64,000 bases of DNA. Source: Craspedostauros australis. Lineage: Eukaryota; Bacillariophyta; Bacillariophyceae; Mastogloiales; Achnanthaceae. The stretch is taken from the NCBI GenBank assembly GCA_026770025.1, contig JAMXDE010000004.1, positions 1,054,001 through 1,118,000 on the forward strand, in the 5' to 3' direction. Below, in pieces: positions 19,999 to 29,160 of the stretch; position 1 is the stretch's first letter, and each line of letters opens with the position of its first letter. Below the pieces are notes generated by a model. The model ran no database searches, had not been told where the DNA came from, and was given only the letters and a program-made list of their open reading frames with translations. The position numbers and the translations under genes are program-made.

Positions 19999-22161
19999 AT
20001 GGTGATGATTCGAAGTGGCAGCAACGCGTTCAGTGCTCACTCTGTCGACAGGACGATACGATCGATGCCATGGATGCGACGATGCGCGGCGAGATCTGCG
20101 CAAGCAGCGGTGGCAAGGGAGGGGCTGAGAGTCCATCATCATCATCGATACTGCCGACGCTCCTTCTCAATGGGTCGTCATTGCCGTCGGACTACGACCA
20201 TGCGTATGACAACGCAGTTGCTGCCGTCGAACACATCCACGCTCACTTTCATGAGCACGATGGCACCGCGCGGGACGGATGCAGGTGGAGGTGATGCCTT
20301 GGTATCCGATGAAGAGGCGTCCGTCACGCGCACAAATCCCGCCGGCGTTGCCGCTCCGTACACGTGGAGGAACTTACTCGGACCGTCAGCCAGAGCATCG
20401 TGGAGGGCCTCCGATCCCAAGCTGCCCGAACATCTGGAATCCACCATTGCTGACATTCTCAAGGACGGACAGCGCACAAAGCGCCAGCTGCGACGCAACT
20501 ACGAGCGTGTGCTCAAGACGCAGCGCAGATTGTCGGTCTTCCGCGAACGCGACCGGCGCGCCATGGTCAATCCTGGTGACAAAAGCAGCGCCAGCAACCA
20601 CCAACTTGATCCCGCCAAGTTCCCGCCGGTGTATTATGGGCCGGACCAAACCCTCGCGGACCTCACCTTCCGCTTCGATTCCAACTACGCCATCGCCAAG
20701 AGGGTGCTCCAAGAGGCCAAGAGCCTCACGCAGTGCAAACCGCAGCGGGTGCTGGATTTCGGAATTGGATGCGGCGCGGCATCGGCGGCGGCCCTGGAGG
20801 TCTTTGGCGGTTCTATCGATTGGATCCATGGCATAGAACCATCGCACAGCATGAGAGAATGCTCGGAACGTCTTTTGGAGCATTCCAGAAACAGCGGCAG
20901 CAGCAGCGGTCACAATCAAGACAACGGCGGCGCTATTCGCACAACCTTCAGCAGCAGCCTCTCTGCCGAGTCCACCAGCACGGGCGGATTCGATCTCATC
21001 CTCGCCTCGTACACGGCATCGGAGATACCTCACGTCACGGCCAATTTGACCGCCGCCGCCATCCTGTTCCAGCGATGCAATCCAGGCGGCATCGTCGTCT
21101 TCATCGAACCTGGCACGCCGGATGGATTCAACACTCTGCGCGCCACGCGCAACATGCTTCTGGATTGCTGCCCGCCGGAGGATCCGGATTTCGAATGGGA
21201 GGAACGCTGTCACGTCATCGCGCCCTGCACGCACAATGGACAATGCCCCATGGAACGTCACAAGAAGAATTCCTCGCGACCATCGTCCGTCCAGCTGGCG
21301 GGTGGCAAAGATATCGAGCAAGACTTTTTTGACGGTGACGATTTCGAAGAGATCGAAGATGACAACGACGTCGATGGTATGGATGGATTCGAAAGTGACG
21401 ACAACGATTATGATGATGACGAGGATGATGATTTCTTCGATGGTACTGACGAGAGTGACGATGATGACAGGGAACAAGGCTCCATCGAAGATGCCGACTA
21501 CATTGACCTGATGGCCAATTCTGCTGGATTGATGTCGGAAACGGAATTGTACGATTCCTCATTTTGCAGCTTCGTGCAAACCATGCCTGGCAAGGGACAC
21601 AAACGAAAAGGCGAGAAGTTTTCCTATTTGGTGGTCCAAAAGCGGCTGGCGAACAAGGGCGCGAAGACTGCAACGAATGCGCGCCATGGCAATGACAATG
21701 ACGATGATGATGCTGTCCAGCATCACGAAAGCAAGATGGAGAATGCCACCAAGATCCTTGCCAACTTGCACCGGGGCGCGAAAGATCAACACATCCCGAC
21801 GTTGGAGAAGTACTATCAGCAGGCGATCGATTTGGAAGAGGAATTTGTGGAGGTGGACGATGACGAGTTGGGATTGGAACTGTTACACGGCGACGACAAC
21901 CGCGGGGCATTCGGCCGCATCGTCCATGCGCCATTGAAGAAGCGCGGTCATGTGTACATTGACTACTGCGCTGCTCCGGGACGCATCATCCGTGGTCGGG
22001 TCACGAAGAGCATGAACGACTACGCGCCAGGCATCTACGCGTCCGCGCGCAAGAGCAGGTGGGGTGGATACTGGCCAGACACCATGGAGAAGGTATTCTC
22101 CCAAGAACAAAAACAGCAGCAAGATGAAGATGACCAGAGCACGAGCCAGTCGTGCAAGTGA
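19999..22161 (+). CDS. Rsm22/METTL17-like mitoribosome assembly factor, copy A
   Basis: From the ATG at 19999 the protein has 720 residues, in one exon. The N-terminus is Arg/Ser/His-rich and fits a mitochondrial presequence. The methyltransferase-like Rossmann fold shows VLDFGIGCGAASAAAL and, later, IEPGTPDGFNTLR. The family binds the small mitoribosomal subunit during assembly and carries a four-cysteine iron-sulphur site. Candidates here are the pair in APCTHNGQCPM, the one in SSFCSFVQ and the one in DYCAAPGRIIRG. A very acidic Asp-rich insertion of about 70 residues (around 21340-21490) separates the second and third cysteines. It ends 78 bp from the stop of the convergent ankyrin gene. 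It differs from copy B by about ten substitutions and two small repeat-length changes. Confidence 0.87.
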   Translation: MVMIRSGSNAFSAHSVDRTIRSMPWMRRCAARSAQAAVAREGLRVHHHHRYCRRSFSMGRHCRRTTTMRMTTQLLPSNTSTLTFMSTMAPRGTDAGGGDALVSDEEASVTRTNPAGVAAPYTWRNLLGPSARASWRASDPKLPEHLESTIADILKDGQRTKRQLRRNYERVLKTQRRLSVFRERDRRAMVNPGDKSSASNHQLDPAKFPPVYYGPDQTLADLTFRFDSNYAIAKRVLQEAKSLTQCKPQRVLDFGIGCGAASAAALEVFGGSIDWIHGIEPSHSMRECSERLLEHSRNSGSSSGHNQDNGGAIRTTFSSSLSAESTSTGGFDLILASYTASEIPHVTANLTAAAILFQRCNPGGIVVFIEPGTPDGFNTLRATRNMLLDCCPPEDPDFEWEERCHVIAPCTHNGQCPMERHKKNSSRPSSVQLAGGKDIEQDFFDGDDFEEIEDDNDVDGMDGFESDDNDYDDDEDDDFFDGTDESDDDDREQGSIEDADYIDLMANSAGLMSETELYDSSFCSFVQTMPGKGHKRKGEKFSYLVVQKRLANKGAKTATNARHGNDNDDDDAVQHHESKMENATKILANLHRGAKDQHIPTLEKYYQQAIDLEEEFVEVDDDELGLELLHGDDNRGAFGRIVHAPLKKRGHVYIDYCAAPGRIIRGRVTKSMNDYAPGIYASARKSRWGGYWPDTMEKVFSQEQKQQQDEDDQSTSQSCK

Positions 22162-22239
22162 GAAACGCTTGTACGAGTAAGTGTATTGGGAGAATATGGT
22201 AATCTATCTGCACTTGGACGACTTAAATTCAACATGGCG

Positions 22240-24465
22240 TCATGGCATGTGAAGCGCAGTGACCCCATCGCTGTTTTTTAGATCAATCTTGATGTCAGCT
22301 CCGTCCAGTTCTAACAAATATTCAGAAATGTTGGCGTAGCCCTTTGCGCAAGCAATGTGCAGCGGCGTGTTGCCGTCATTATTTTGGATGTTGAAGTCCC
22401 AGTGATCTTGTTTGTATTTCGATAGAGCCCTGACAATGCGAATGTCTCCACGCTCACAAGCAGCATGAAGGGCAGTGTCGCCGTTGGCGTTTTGAATGTT
22501 CACCCTGACAGTCCTTGGGAACAGTTTCATGGCTTCGTCAACTTTCCTCTCGTCGCAAATGCGCAAGAGAACATGAAGCGCCGTGTCTCCCTTCTTGTTT
22601 TGCCTGTTGAAGTTAATGCTTGCCCGATTCTTGGATATCAGAGATTCAAGTCCTCTGCCATCGATCTTGTTCCAAAATGTCTCTGTGTGGAACGGCGCAT
22701 CATCGTCGGTGAATGGTATGCTTGGGTCAATGTTCCCACCGCGGCACTCTGATAAAAAGTACCTGAAGTCTCCCCGGTCGAGACGCTGTAAGGCAATATG
22801 AAACGGGGTCTCACCTTGGTGGTTCCGCAAGTTGAAGTCGAATCTGTCCCGACCTCTTCCTAGCAAACACCAGATGTTGGTGCCATAATATCCCCGAACC
22901 GCAATATGAAGCGGAGCGTCGCCATCGTTGTTTTGGATGTTCACGTCGACATGTGACTCCTTGAGAGAAACGATAGCGTAAGCAATATCTGCGCGATAAC
23001 CCTGATGTTTGCAAGCAACATGGAGCAGGGCGTTCCCTTCGTTGTTTCGGATGTTCCAGTCGATGTTGCCCTTGGACGCTTCCAGCAACTTACGAAAGGT
23101 GTCTCGACACTCACGTCTGCATGCGACATGAACAGGAGTATCACCCTTGTTGTTTTGGATGTTAAAGTCAATCGCGTTTGCGTATGTGGACAGCAAGAGA
23201 CGGCAGGAGGCGTGCTGTAAGGCAAGATGGATAGGAGTGTCGCCGTCGTTGTTTCGAACATTGACATCCAGTAAGCCTTTGCTTGATGCAACCAAAACTT
23301 CCAGTTGTCGCGAGCAATCGTTTCCACACGCATAGTGAAGGGCTGTATTTCCATCATTGTCTTTGATGTTGACGTCAATCACGTCGTTGCGACGTTCCAA
23401 CAATGAAGACAGCATGGATGCGTCACCGTACCGGCATGCTAGGTGGAGCACTGTTCTGCCTCCATTGTCTTTCAGGTTGACGCTATCGTTGAATTGGTCA
23501 AACTTCTGAAGGTATTCCATCGCATCCAAAGGAACGTAGTGCACGACTTGGTGAAGCGGAGTTTGTCCGTATTTGTTTTGGATCTTGATGCTGGAGCTCG
23601 CTGGATCCGACTCTACCATGCACTTCACCATGGTACTACTTTTCTCGCGGCAGGCAACGTGCAACGCAGTCTCCCCGTACGTATTCCTGGCGCTGAAATC
23701 GAGACTGACTCTCTCGGACTTGGTTAGCCACTTGAAAACATCCACATGGCCACCCCGGCAAGCATGATGAAACGCTGTGTCGTTGTCTCGCCCGCTTCTT
23801 CCATTCGCATCAATATCCAATTGCTCTGTTTCAATCAAATGTTTCACCAAGTCCACATGGCCATGACTGCAAGCAGCATGGAAAGGGGACAACGCATCTT
23901 CGCCATGCAGGTTGACATCCACATTGAGCACGCCCGATTCAGTCAAGTACTCAACAATCTCTTGCCATCCAAGTGCGCAGGCACATCCGAATGGAGTCTC
24001 GCCAGCTTTGTTCATCACGTTGACGTCCAAGGTGTCATCGTGTGACTCAACCAAGAAGCTCACCATGCCCGTGCTCCCGCGGCGACATGCAAGATGCAGG
24101 ACTGTGTCACCATTTGCGTCTTGCGAGTTGATATCCATATTGAAGCGCACTGATTTGGCCAGATACTGAGCCACACTAGTGTGCCCCATCGCACAAACGA
24201 CTTGCCATGGTGTTTGGCCACTTGTATTCTTGATGGTGAAGTCGATGCTCTCTGGAATGGACTCAATCAAGTGCTCAACCACGCCCAAGTGCCCCTCCAT
24301 GCAAGCGAGATGAAATGGTGTGTTGCCTTGTTCGTCTTTGGTGTTTATGTTGTCGTTGTGTTGGTCAGCCGGGACCAGGAGCCGGACTCTGTCCAGTTTG
24401 CCTGATCGACAAGCATTGTGAAGGACAGAAAAGGCACGAGCCCATCGACCCAGTGGAAACGACAT
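22240..24465 (-). CDS. All-ankyrin-repeat protein, copy A
   Basis: From the first ATG at 24465 (MSFPLGRW) the protein has 741 residues. Nearly the whole length is ankyrin repeats, about 20 units of some 36 residues, with the NNDGNTPLHIACxxG pattern repeated to the C-terminus. There is no signal peptide, membrane segment, kinase or other domain, so it is likely a binding scaffold. Repeat cores are intact. A GTG 15 bp upstream also opens the frame but the ATG is preferred. It forms a convergent pair with Rsm22 copy A and is duplicated with it. It differs from copy B at roughly 10% of residues, many in the variable loops and helices between conserved TPLH motifs. Partner unknown. Confidence 0.85.
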   Translation of the reverse strand: MSFPLGRWARAFSVLHNACRSGKLDRVRLLVPADQHNDNINTKDEQGNTPFHLACMEGHLGVVEHLIESIPESIDFTIKNTSGQTPWQVVCAMGHTSVAQYLAKSVRFNMDINSQDANGDTVLHLACRRGSTGMVSFLVESHDDTLDVNVMNKAGETPFGCACALGWQEIVEYLTESGVLNVDVNLHGEDALSPFHAACSHGHVDLVKHLIETEQLDIDANGRSGRDNDTAFHHACRGGHVDVFKWLTKSERVSLDFSARNTYGETALHVACREKSSTMVKCMVESDPASSSIKIQNKYGQTPLHQVVHYVPLDAMEYLQKFDQFNDSVNLKDNGGRTVLHLACRYGDASMLSSLLERRNDVIDVNIKDNDGNTALHYACGNDCSRQLEVLVASSKGLLDVNVRNNDGDTPIHLALQHASCRLLLSTYANAIDFNIQNNKGDTPVHVACRRECRDTFRKLLEASKGNIDWNIRNNEGNALLHVACKHQGYRADIAYAIVSLKESHVDVNIQNNDGDAPLHIAVRGYYGTNIWCLLGRGRDRFDFNLRNHQGETPFHIALQRLDRGDFRYFLSECRGGNIDPSIPFTDDDAPFHTETFWNKIDGRGLESLISKNRASINFNRQNKKGDTALHVLLRICDERKVDEAMKLFPRTVRVNIQNANGDTALHAACERGDIRIVRALSKYKQDHWDFNIQNNDGNTPLHIACAKGYANISEYLLELDGADIKIDLKNSDGVTALHMP

Positions 24466-25001
24466 GATGATGAGGAACACAGTCGTAGAAAACGTGTGGA
24501 CTCGACGTGCGTGCTGTGGTGAAAGGTTTGATTGTGTTTGGTGGTGTTGTCAGTGCGTGCATAGTAATATGAGGTATCAAGGGGAACGAAGGTGGAGGAT
24601 CAAGGTGCAAAGTGAGGAATCGCGTGCAATCAGCAGCGCATGTGAATGATTCTAAACCATGGCGCTTGAACATACTACCTGTGAGATGATTGAACTCACT
24701 GGTTTCATGGAGAGATAGTGGAATGTGGTTGGTTCTGGCGATGAGCTGCCACCTACTTCTGCTGCTTCTGCTCTCGAGTCCCTTGAGTCCTCAAGCTCGA
24801 TGACTACCTGGCTCAATTTATGAGATTGATTTGCGAGTTTGTCAATCGCAACACCCAAATCGATGTTGCACGCCTTGATAGCGTGTTGTGTGCTCGTTGA
24901 TTCCAAACATCGTGGTCTCCACGATGTTCACAAGACATGACAAACGTGACGGTGACATGATGTTGTGTTTCTGTGATGTGCGCACATCTCAGGTTTTGAT
25001 T
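24466..25001. other. Upstream of ankyrin copy A, within the duplicated unit
   Basis: About 535 bp, closely conserved in copy 2 (37400-37938). It contains an open frame of about 85 codons on the minus strand (24652-24906) without an ATG. This could be part of a 5' exon or untranslated leader. No gene is claimed. Confidence 0.45.
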
Positions 25002-25006
25002 GGAAC
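25002..25006. repeat. Target-site duplication GGAAC, left
   Basis: GGAAC directly before the left LTR; the same five bases follow the right LTR at 31104-31108. The empty site in copy 2 has a single GGAAC at 37939-37943. Confidence 0.9.
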
Positions 25007-25145
25007 TGTCAGTATCTGAGGGGAACTGTGTGTGTGTGTGTGTGGATGATTACTAATGTGATTTATGACCGGAAGGGACGATCTCTTCTGTGCTGTCCTG
25101 TGATTGCCACGGCGTCTGTCATCGTCCGTGGGCAGTATGCCAACA
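25007..25145 (-). repeat. Copia LTR (3' LTR of the element)
   Basis: 139 bp, beginning TGTCAG and ending CAACA on the plus strand, so it has TG...CA ends in both orientations. It appears identical by eye to the LTR at 30965-31103, including a (TG)9 run. Confidence 0.92.
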
Positions 25146-25215
25146 CCCCCCCCCCACGCTAGCGTAAGCTAGCGGAAAGAATCGACTCTGTCGTAACAGA
25201 GAGGACGGGTAACCG

Positions 25216-28200
25216 TCAACCTCCGACATAAAACGGCCTAACCCGACCCATGATGAGGTCGGTATGTCGATGGAACAAGACAATCGACGTCTGTTTGGTG
25301 CACACGTCCGACGCATTCAGATCCGAAGCCACGTCCGCGATGAGTATGAGATCACGCTCCACCCAGTCGCAGACTGCAAACGTGCGAATGTCGATGTGTC
25401 TTGAGTTCTTCGTGGGCTGGCTGGCATTCGCCATCATCCGAGCTCCCCTGTTATCCTCGTAAAGAAGCGTGGCGTGCTGTTGGGGCACGCCAATTTCGTC
25501 GAGGATTGAGCGGAGCCAGAGTGCCATCCTGCCAGCATCGCTGGCCGCAACAAACTCGGCCTCAGAGCTGCTGAGAGCAATGGTAGGCTGGATCCGAGTC
25601 TTCCAAGCAATGGCAGCGCCGCCAAAGAGATATACGATGCCAGTGGTCGACCGCCGGTGGCGCGTGTCGGAGCCCCAATCCGCGTCAACGTACCCGTACA
25701 AGGACGACGCCTGTATGGTGTCTTGGTCAGCCACCTGGTGCGACTTGTCAGCAGAAGGGGACATTCGTCGCGGATCAGGAACCTGAGGTAGCTGCAGAAC
25801 CGGCTGTGCACGCCAGTAGGTGATGCCATGTGTGCGAGTAGCAGCCACATACCGAAAGAGATATTTCACAGCCTCGTAGTGGATTCTGGCAGGGTTGATG
25901 GAGAACTGACTGAGCTTGACAACCGGAAAGGAGATGTCAGGTCTGCATGACACCATCGCCCAGATGAGTTCACCGATAGCCTGCCGATAGCTGAAAAATT
26001 CAGACTGAAGTGCAGCACGCTCGCCATCGTCATCAGGACCCACACCTTGGTCAAGCTTGCGGATATACCCACTGTCAGACCGCATGGGAAGGCGTTGCGA
26101 TGACCTCAGGTCACTCCAATCGTGGCGTGCCAGCACTTTGTTGATATACGTAGTGCAATGGACAGTGATGTGATGGCGCCCCTGCGTAAGGTCCAGGCCA
26201 TTGTAGTGAGAGAAAAGGCCATGACGTGTGATAGGTTGATGCAGCCGTTGATCGAGCATGTCGCAAAAGACTTGGAACGAATGTTCCATTGCCGTCGCAA
26301 CAGCAAAGTCGTCCACCTGCCGTAGGACGTAGAGTTTGTGCCCATCAATGGACCCAGTGTATAGGCACGGAGCATGAGTGGTGGCAGCAAACCCCATCTC
26401 CTTGAGCATCCCATTAACGTGGAGACTCCACTGTCGAGGTGCTTCCGGGTGGCCCTGCAAGTTCTTGAGAACAGGCACCACTGCATTGCGGCCAAGGTGA
26501 ACCCCATGTTTGTGTTGCCACCAGCTGCGAAAGGGAGCATCCGCACGCATGTAGTACCGCTGAGCACTGGCGGGTGCCTCTGCAAAAGCATTCGCAACAT
26601 CCGCACCAAAGACAAGGAGCCCTTGAATAGCAGCAATTGCCACCAGGAGCCTGAATTCGGTGAGATCAGGTGTCGCCGCATAAGTATGGCCAAACACTCG
26701 GACGCTGCCGCCGCGGGTGGATCCGTCGCAAACTGCTCGAGCCTTCTTGCGATTGTTCTCGTGCGTTTTGACCACGTAGACCCAGACCCAATTGAAGATG
26801 GCAGCATCGCGCGGCGCGTCAACAGGAGTCCCAAACATGCCTTGATGATGATACTGATCCAACTGCTTGAACTCAGCCTGTTGCCATTCCTCCCAGTCAT
26901 CACGTTGAAGGAGCATTCGGCGGCTCAGCTTGGGAGCTGCATGCACCTGATTCGCCGCAGGCTGCACATCATCAAGAATCCCGCGAATATGCCGGAGCTG
27001 ATCAAAGTACAGCTGAGGGACCCCTCGCTGCGACAGCGCATTGCGCACCTCATCAAAGGCGAAGATGGCGTCGCACTGAGTCAAGCCACCCTTACGAGCA
27101 TTGGCCACAGCGAGAGCGAGGTCTTCCATGGTGTGCACCGGGCTGTCATGGAACTGCAGCAGATGCGCATTCCGCATGCGAGTGCGCCAGCGAGGAATGC
27201 GCGCAGCTTTGGACCCTGGACGGCACCGCACCAGCTGCAGACGGCCGCGAGCGTCATCGTAGGAAAACTCCAAGCCAGCCGTGTCATCGTCGCCGGTGAT
27301 GTCGATGGTCTGAGCAAAAGCAAGGTCGAACGGATCACCTGCCATGACAACAATGTCCGAACTGGGCGATGCCGGAATAGAACAGGCAGCAGCCGCAGCA
27401 TGGATATCATCTGTGTCGCGAGTGATGGACTCGATGCACTCAAGAGGTAGACTGGTGCGACCTGGTTCATGTTTGTCCGGTACCTTGACACCATCAGACT
27501 CGACTTCCATCTCGAAGCCAAGCTCGAAGAGCAATTGAGGTCCAGGTGGGCGCTCAGTGGAAGAGAAGTGAGCCTCGTCAAAGACGATGTTGCCCGCAGT
27601 CTTGATCCGTCCTGAGTCCAGGTCGTAGTACTCATGAAGCGATGGAGTAGCTGTGTGCCCCACAAATATGCCATCATAAGTGTGCACATCCAGCTTGGCT
27701 GCGGGATACCCAGGTTTGCGAACCGTCACACGTGATCCAAACACCCGCAAGTGACTGACGTCGGGCTTCACACCATGTTGGAGCTCGTAGGGTGTAGCGT
27801 CGATGGATTTGTGCCACAAGCGGTTCTTGATATACACGGCATGTACAAGAGCTCTGGCCCAGAAGCGCGGATGAAGTCCAGAGGAGTACAGCAGCGCTCG
27901 AGTCATGACACCAAAGGTGCGGTTGAGACGTTCCACCTTGCCGTTCATCCACGAGCAGCCAGCACCGGTGGGTTCGAGGTTGTACCCAGCAGACTGTACA
28001 ATCTCTTGGAACGCACTGGACCGAGCGAGTTCTCCACCGGTGTCGACTCGCACCGCACGGTGACCATCGCGCCGCCCAAAGTCGCGCAAGAGCTTCGAAA
28101 AGATGTCCACAGGCGGCGACCGATCCTTGGTGGGGAATACCCACGTGTACCGAGTGTATGCATCTGTCACCAACAGGTAGGATGTGAATCCCTCTAACGA

Positions 28201-29160
28201 CTGGACCACACGATGATGCTTGGCGCTGCCTCGAGACGAAGACCGACCATATCGGGGATCAGAAGACCGCATGAACCCAAAATCCGCATGGAAACGGGCA
28301 CCAGCGACGGCCACCACATCAGGATCGTTGGGCCCACGCGCTGCCTTTTGCCGCTGCGCCTGACTGCAAGCAGTGCAATGACGCATGGGATGAGCACCTT
28401 GGGACAGCCGCGAAGGTAACCCAGTGCAGTGCTTGGGCAACTGAGCAAGCTGCTGCATGCCAGAATGACCCAGCCGCATATGCCAAAGTTCAGCACGCAG
28501 TGCAGGTGAAGATCCTTGCAGCGCAAACGCCGTGGGAGCACGGACACCACCATCATCGAAGAAGTAGAGGCCATTGTGCTGTCGCATGGTAGCGGACACA
28601 GGTGCACCAGGTCCACAAAAGGTGATGGTGGCATCGTGCAGACCACAGCTGAGAACAAAGCGCTCGAAGTCGTTGTCAGTCTGTCGGACGACCGCCTGAG
28701 GCGAAATGAGCGTAGTGGACAGCCCAGGGCAGTACATGGCCTCAACGTGGATGACCCCACCATCATCATTGGGGACGTAGATGACGCCACCCCCAGGGCA
28801 TGTCATGCACGGCGACCCAGCATTGGCAGCGGCGAGCAGCACAGGCTGGGCATACTCCCGGTACCGGCTGATGATGGACCGCTCAGGCGTGGCGCTGACG
28901 TTGGCGCCAACATCGCACTGTCCAGGACCGCCACCAGGATCCCACGCACGCTCAGGACCACTCGAATGCCGGGCAGAGTGGACGCGACACGCATGTGCAA
29001 TGGCAACGCTGGCCATCTTGATTGGCGGAACGCCAGCGTAAGCAGGTATGGTAAGCGCGGACACCCCACCAGAGTGATGGCCTGCATGTGCCCCGCTGCG
29101 ACGATGCATGAGAGAACGCCGTTCATCAGGAGATGCATCTACTCCTGACCGGCGGACCAA
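25216..29160 (-). CDS. Copia pol polyprotein
   Basis: A long open frame of about 1314 codons. Parts in order: a protease-like region, a pre-integrase segment (LWHMRLGHSG), the integrase core, reverse transcriptase (with the QVDDFAVA active-site region), and RNase H (YGYVDADWGSD, then SSSEAEFVA). Integrase precedes reverse transcriptase, which defines copia. It overlaps the gag-like frame by a few codons. Confidence 0.9.
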   Translation of the reverse strand: MVRRSGVDASPDERRSLMHRRSGAHAGHHSGGVSALTIPAYAGVPPIKMASVAIAHACRVHSARHSSGPERAWDPGGGPGQCDVGANVSATPERSIISRYREYAQPVLLAAANAGSPCMTCPGGGVIYVPNDDGGVIHVEAMYCPGLSTTLISPQAVVRQTDNDFERFVLSCGLHDATITFCGPGAPVSATMRQHNGLYFFDDGGVRAPTAFALQGSSPALRAELWHMRLGHSGMQQLAQLPKHCTGLPSRLSQGAHPMRHCTACSQAQRQKAARGPNDPDVVAVAGARFHADFGFMRSSDPRYGRSSSRGSAKHHRVVQSLEGFTSYLLVTDAYTRYTWVFPTKDRSPPVDIFSKLLRDFGRRDGHRAVRVDTGGELARSSAFQEIVQSAGYNLEPTGAGCSWMNGKVERLNRTFGVMTRALLYSSGLHPRFWARALVHAVYIKNRLWHKSIDATPYELQHGVKPDVSHLRVFGSRVTVRKPGYPAAKLDVHTYDGIFVGHTATPSLHEYYDLDSGRIKTAGNIVFDEAHFSSTERPPGPQLLFELGFEMEVESDGVKVPDKHEPGRTSLPLECIESITRDTDDIHAAAAACSIPASPSSDIVVMAGDPFDLAFAQTIDITGDDDTAGLEFSYDDARGRLQLVRCRPGSKAARIPRWRTRMRNAHLLQFHDSPVHTMEDLALAVANARKGGLTQCDAIFAFDEVRNALSQRGVPQLYFDQLRHIRGILDDVQPAANQVHAAPKLSRRMLLQRDDWEEWQQAEFKQLDQYHHQGMFGTPVDAPRDAAIFNWVWVYVVKTHENNRKKARAVCDGSTRGGSVRVFGHTYAATPDLTEFRLLVAIAAIQGLLVFGADVANAFAEAPASAQRYYMRADAPFRSWWQHKHGVHLGRNAVVPVLKNLQGHPEAPRQWSLHVNGMLKEMGFAATTHAPCLYTGSIDGHKLYVLRQVDDFAVATAMEHSFQVFCDMLDQRLHQPITRHGLFSHYNGLDLTQGRHHITVHCTTYINKVLARHDWSDLRSSQRLPMRSDSGYIRKLDQGVGPDDDGERAALQSEFFSYRQAIGELIWAMVSCRPDISFPVVKLSQFSINPARIHYEAVKYLFRYVAATRTHGITYWRAQPVLQLPQVPDPRRMSPSADKSHQVADQDTIQASSLYGYVDADWGSDTRHRRSTTGIVYLFGGAAIAWKTRIQPTIALSSSEAEFVAASDAGRMALWLRSILDEIGVPQQHATLLYEDNRGARMMANASQPTKNSRHIDIRTFAVCDWVERDLILIADVASDLNASDVCTKQTSIVLFHRHTDLIMGRVRPFYVGG

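Noticed and set aside
24652-24906. Open frame conserved in both duplicate copies upstream of the ankyrin gene (also 37586-37843)
   Set aside because: It lacks an ATG, and a trial splice from its GTGAGT donor to the ankyrin frame gave a phase mismatch. Conservation is explained by the recent duplication.
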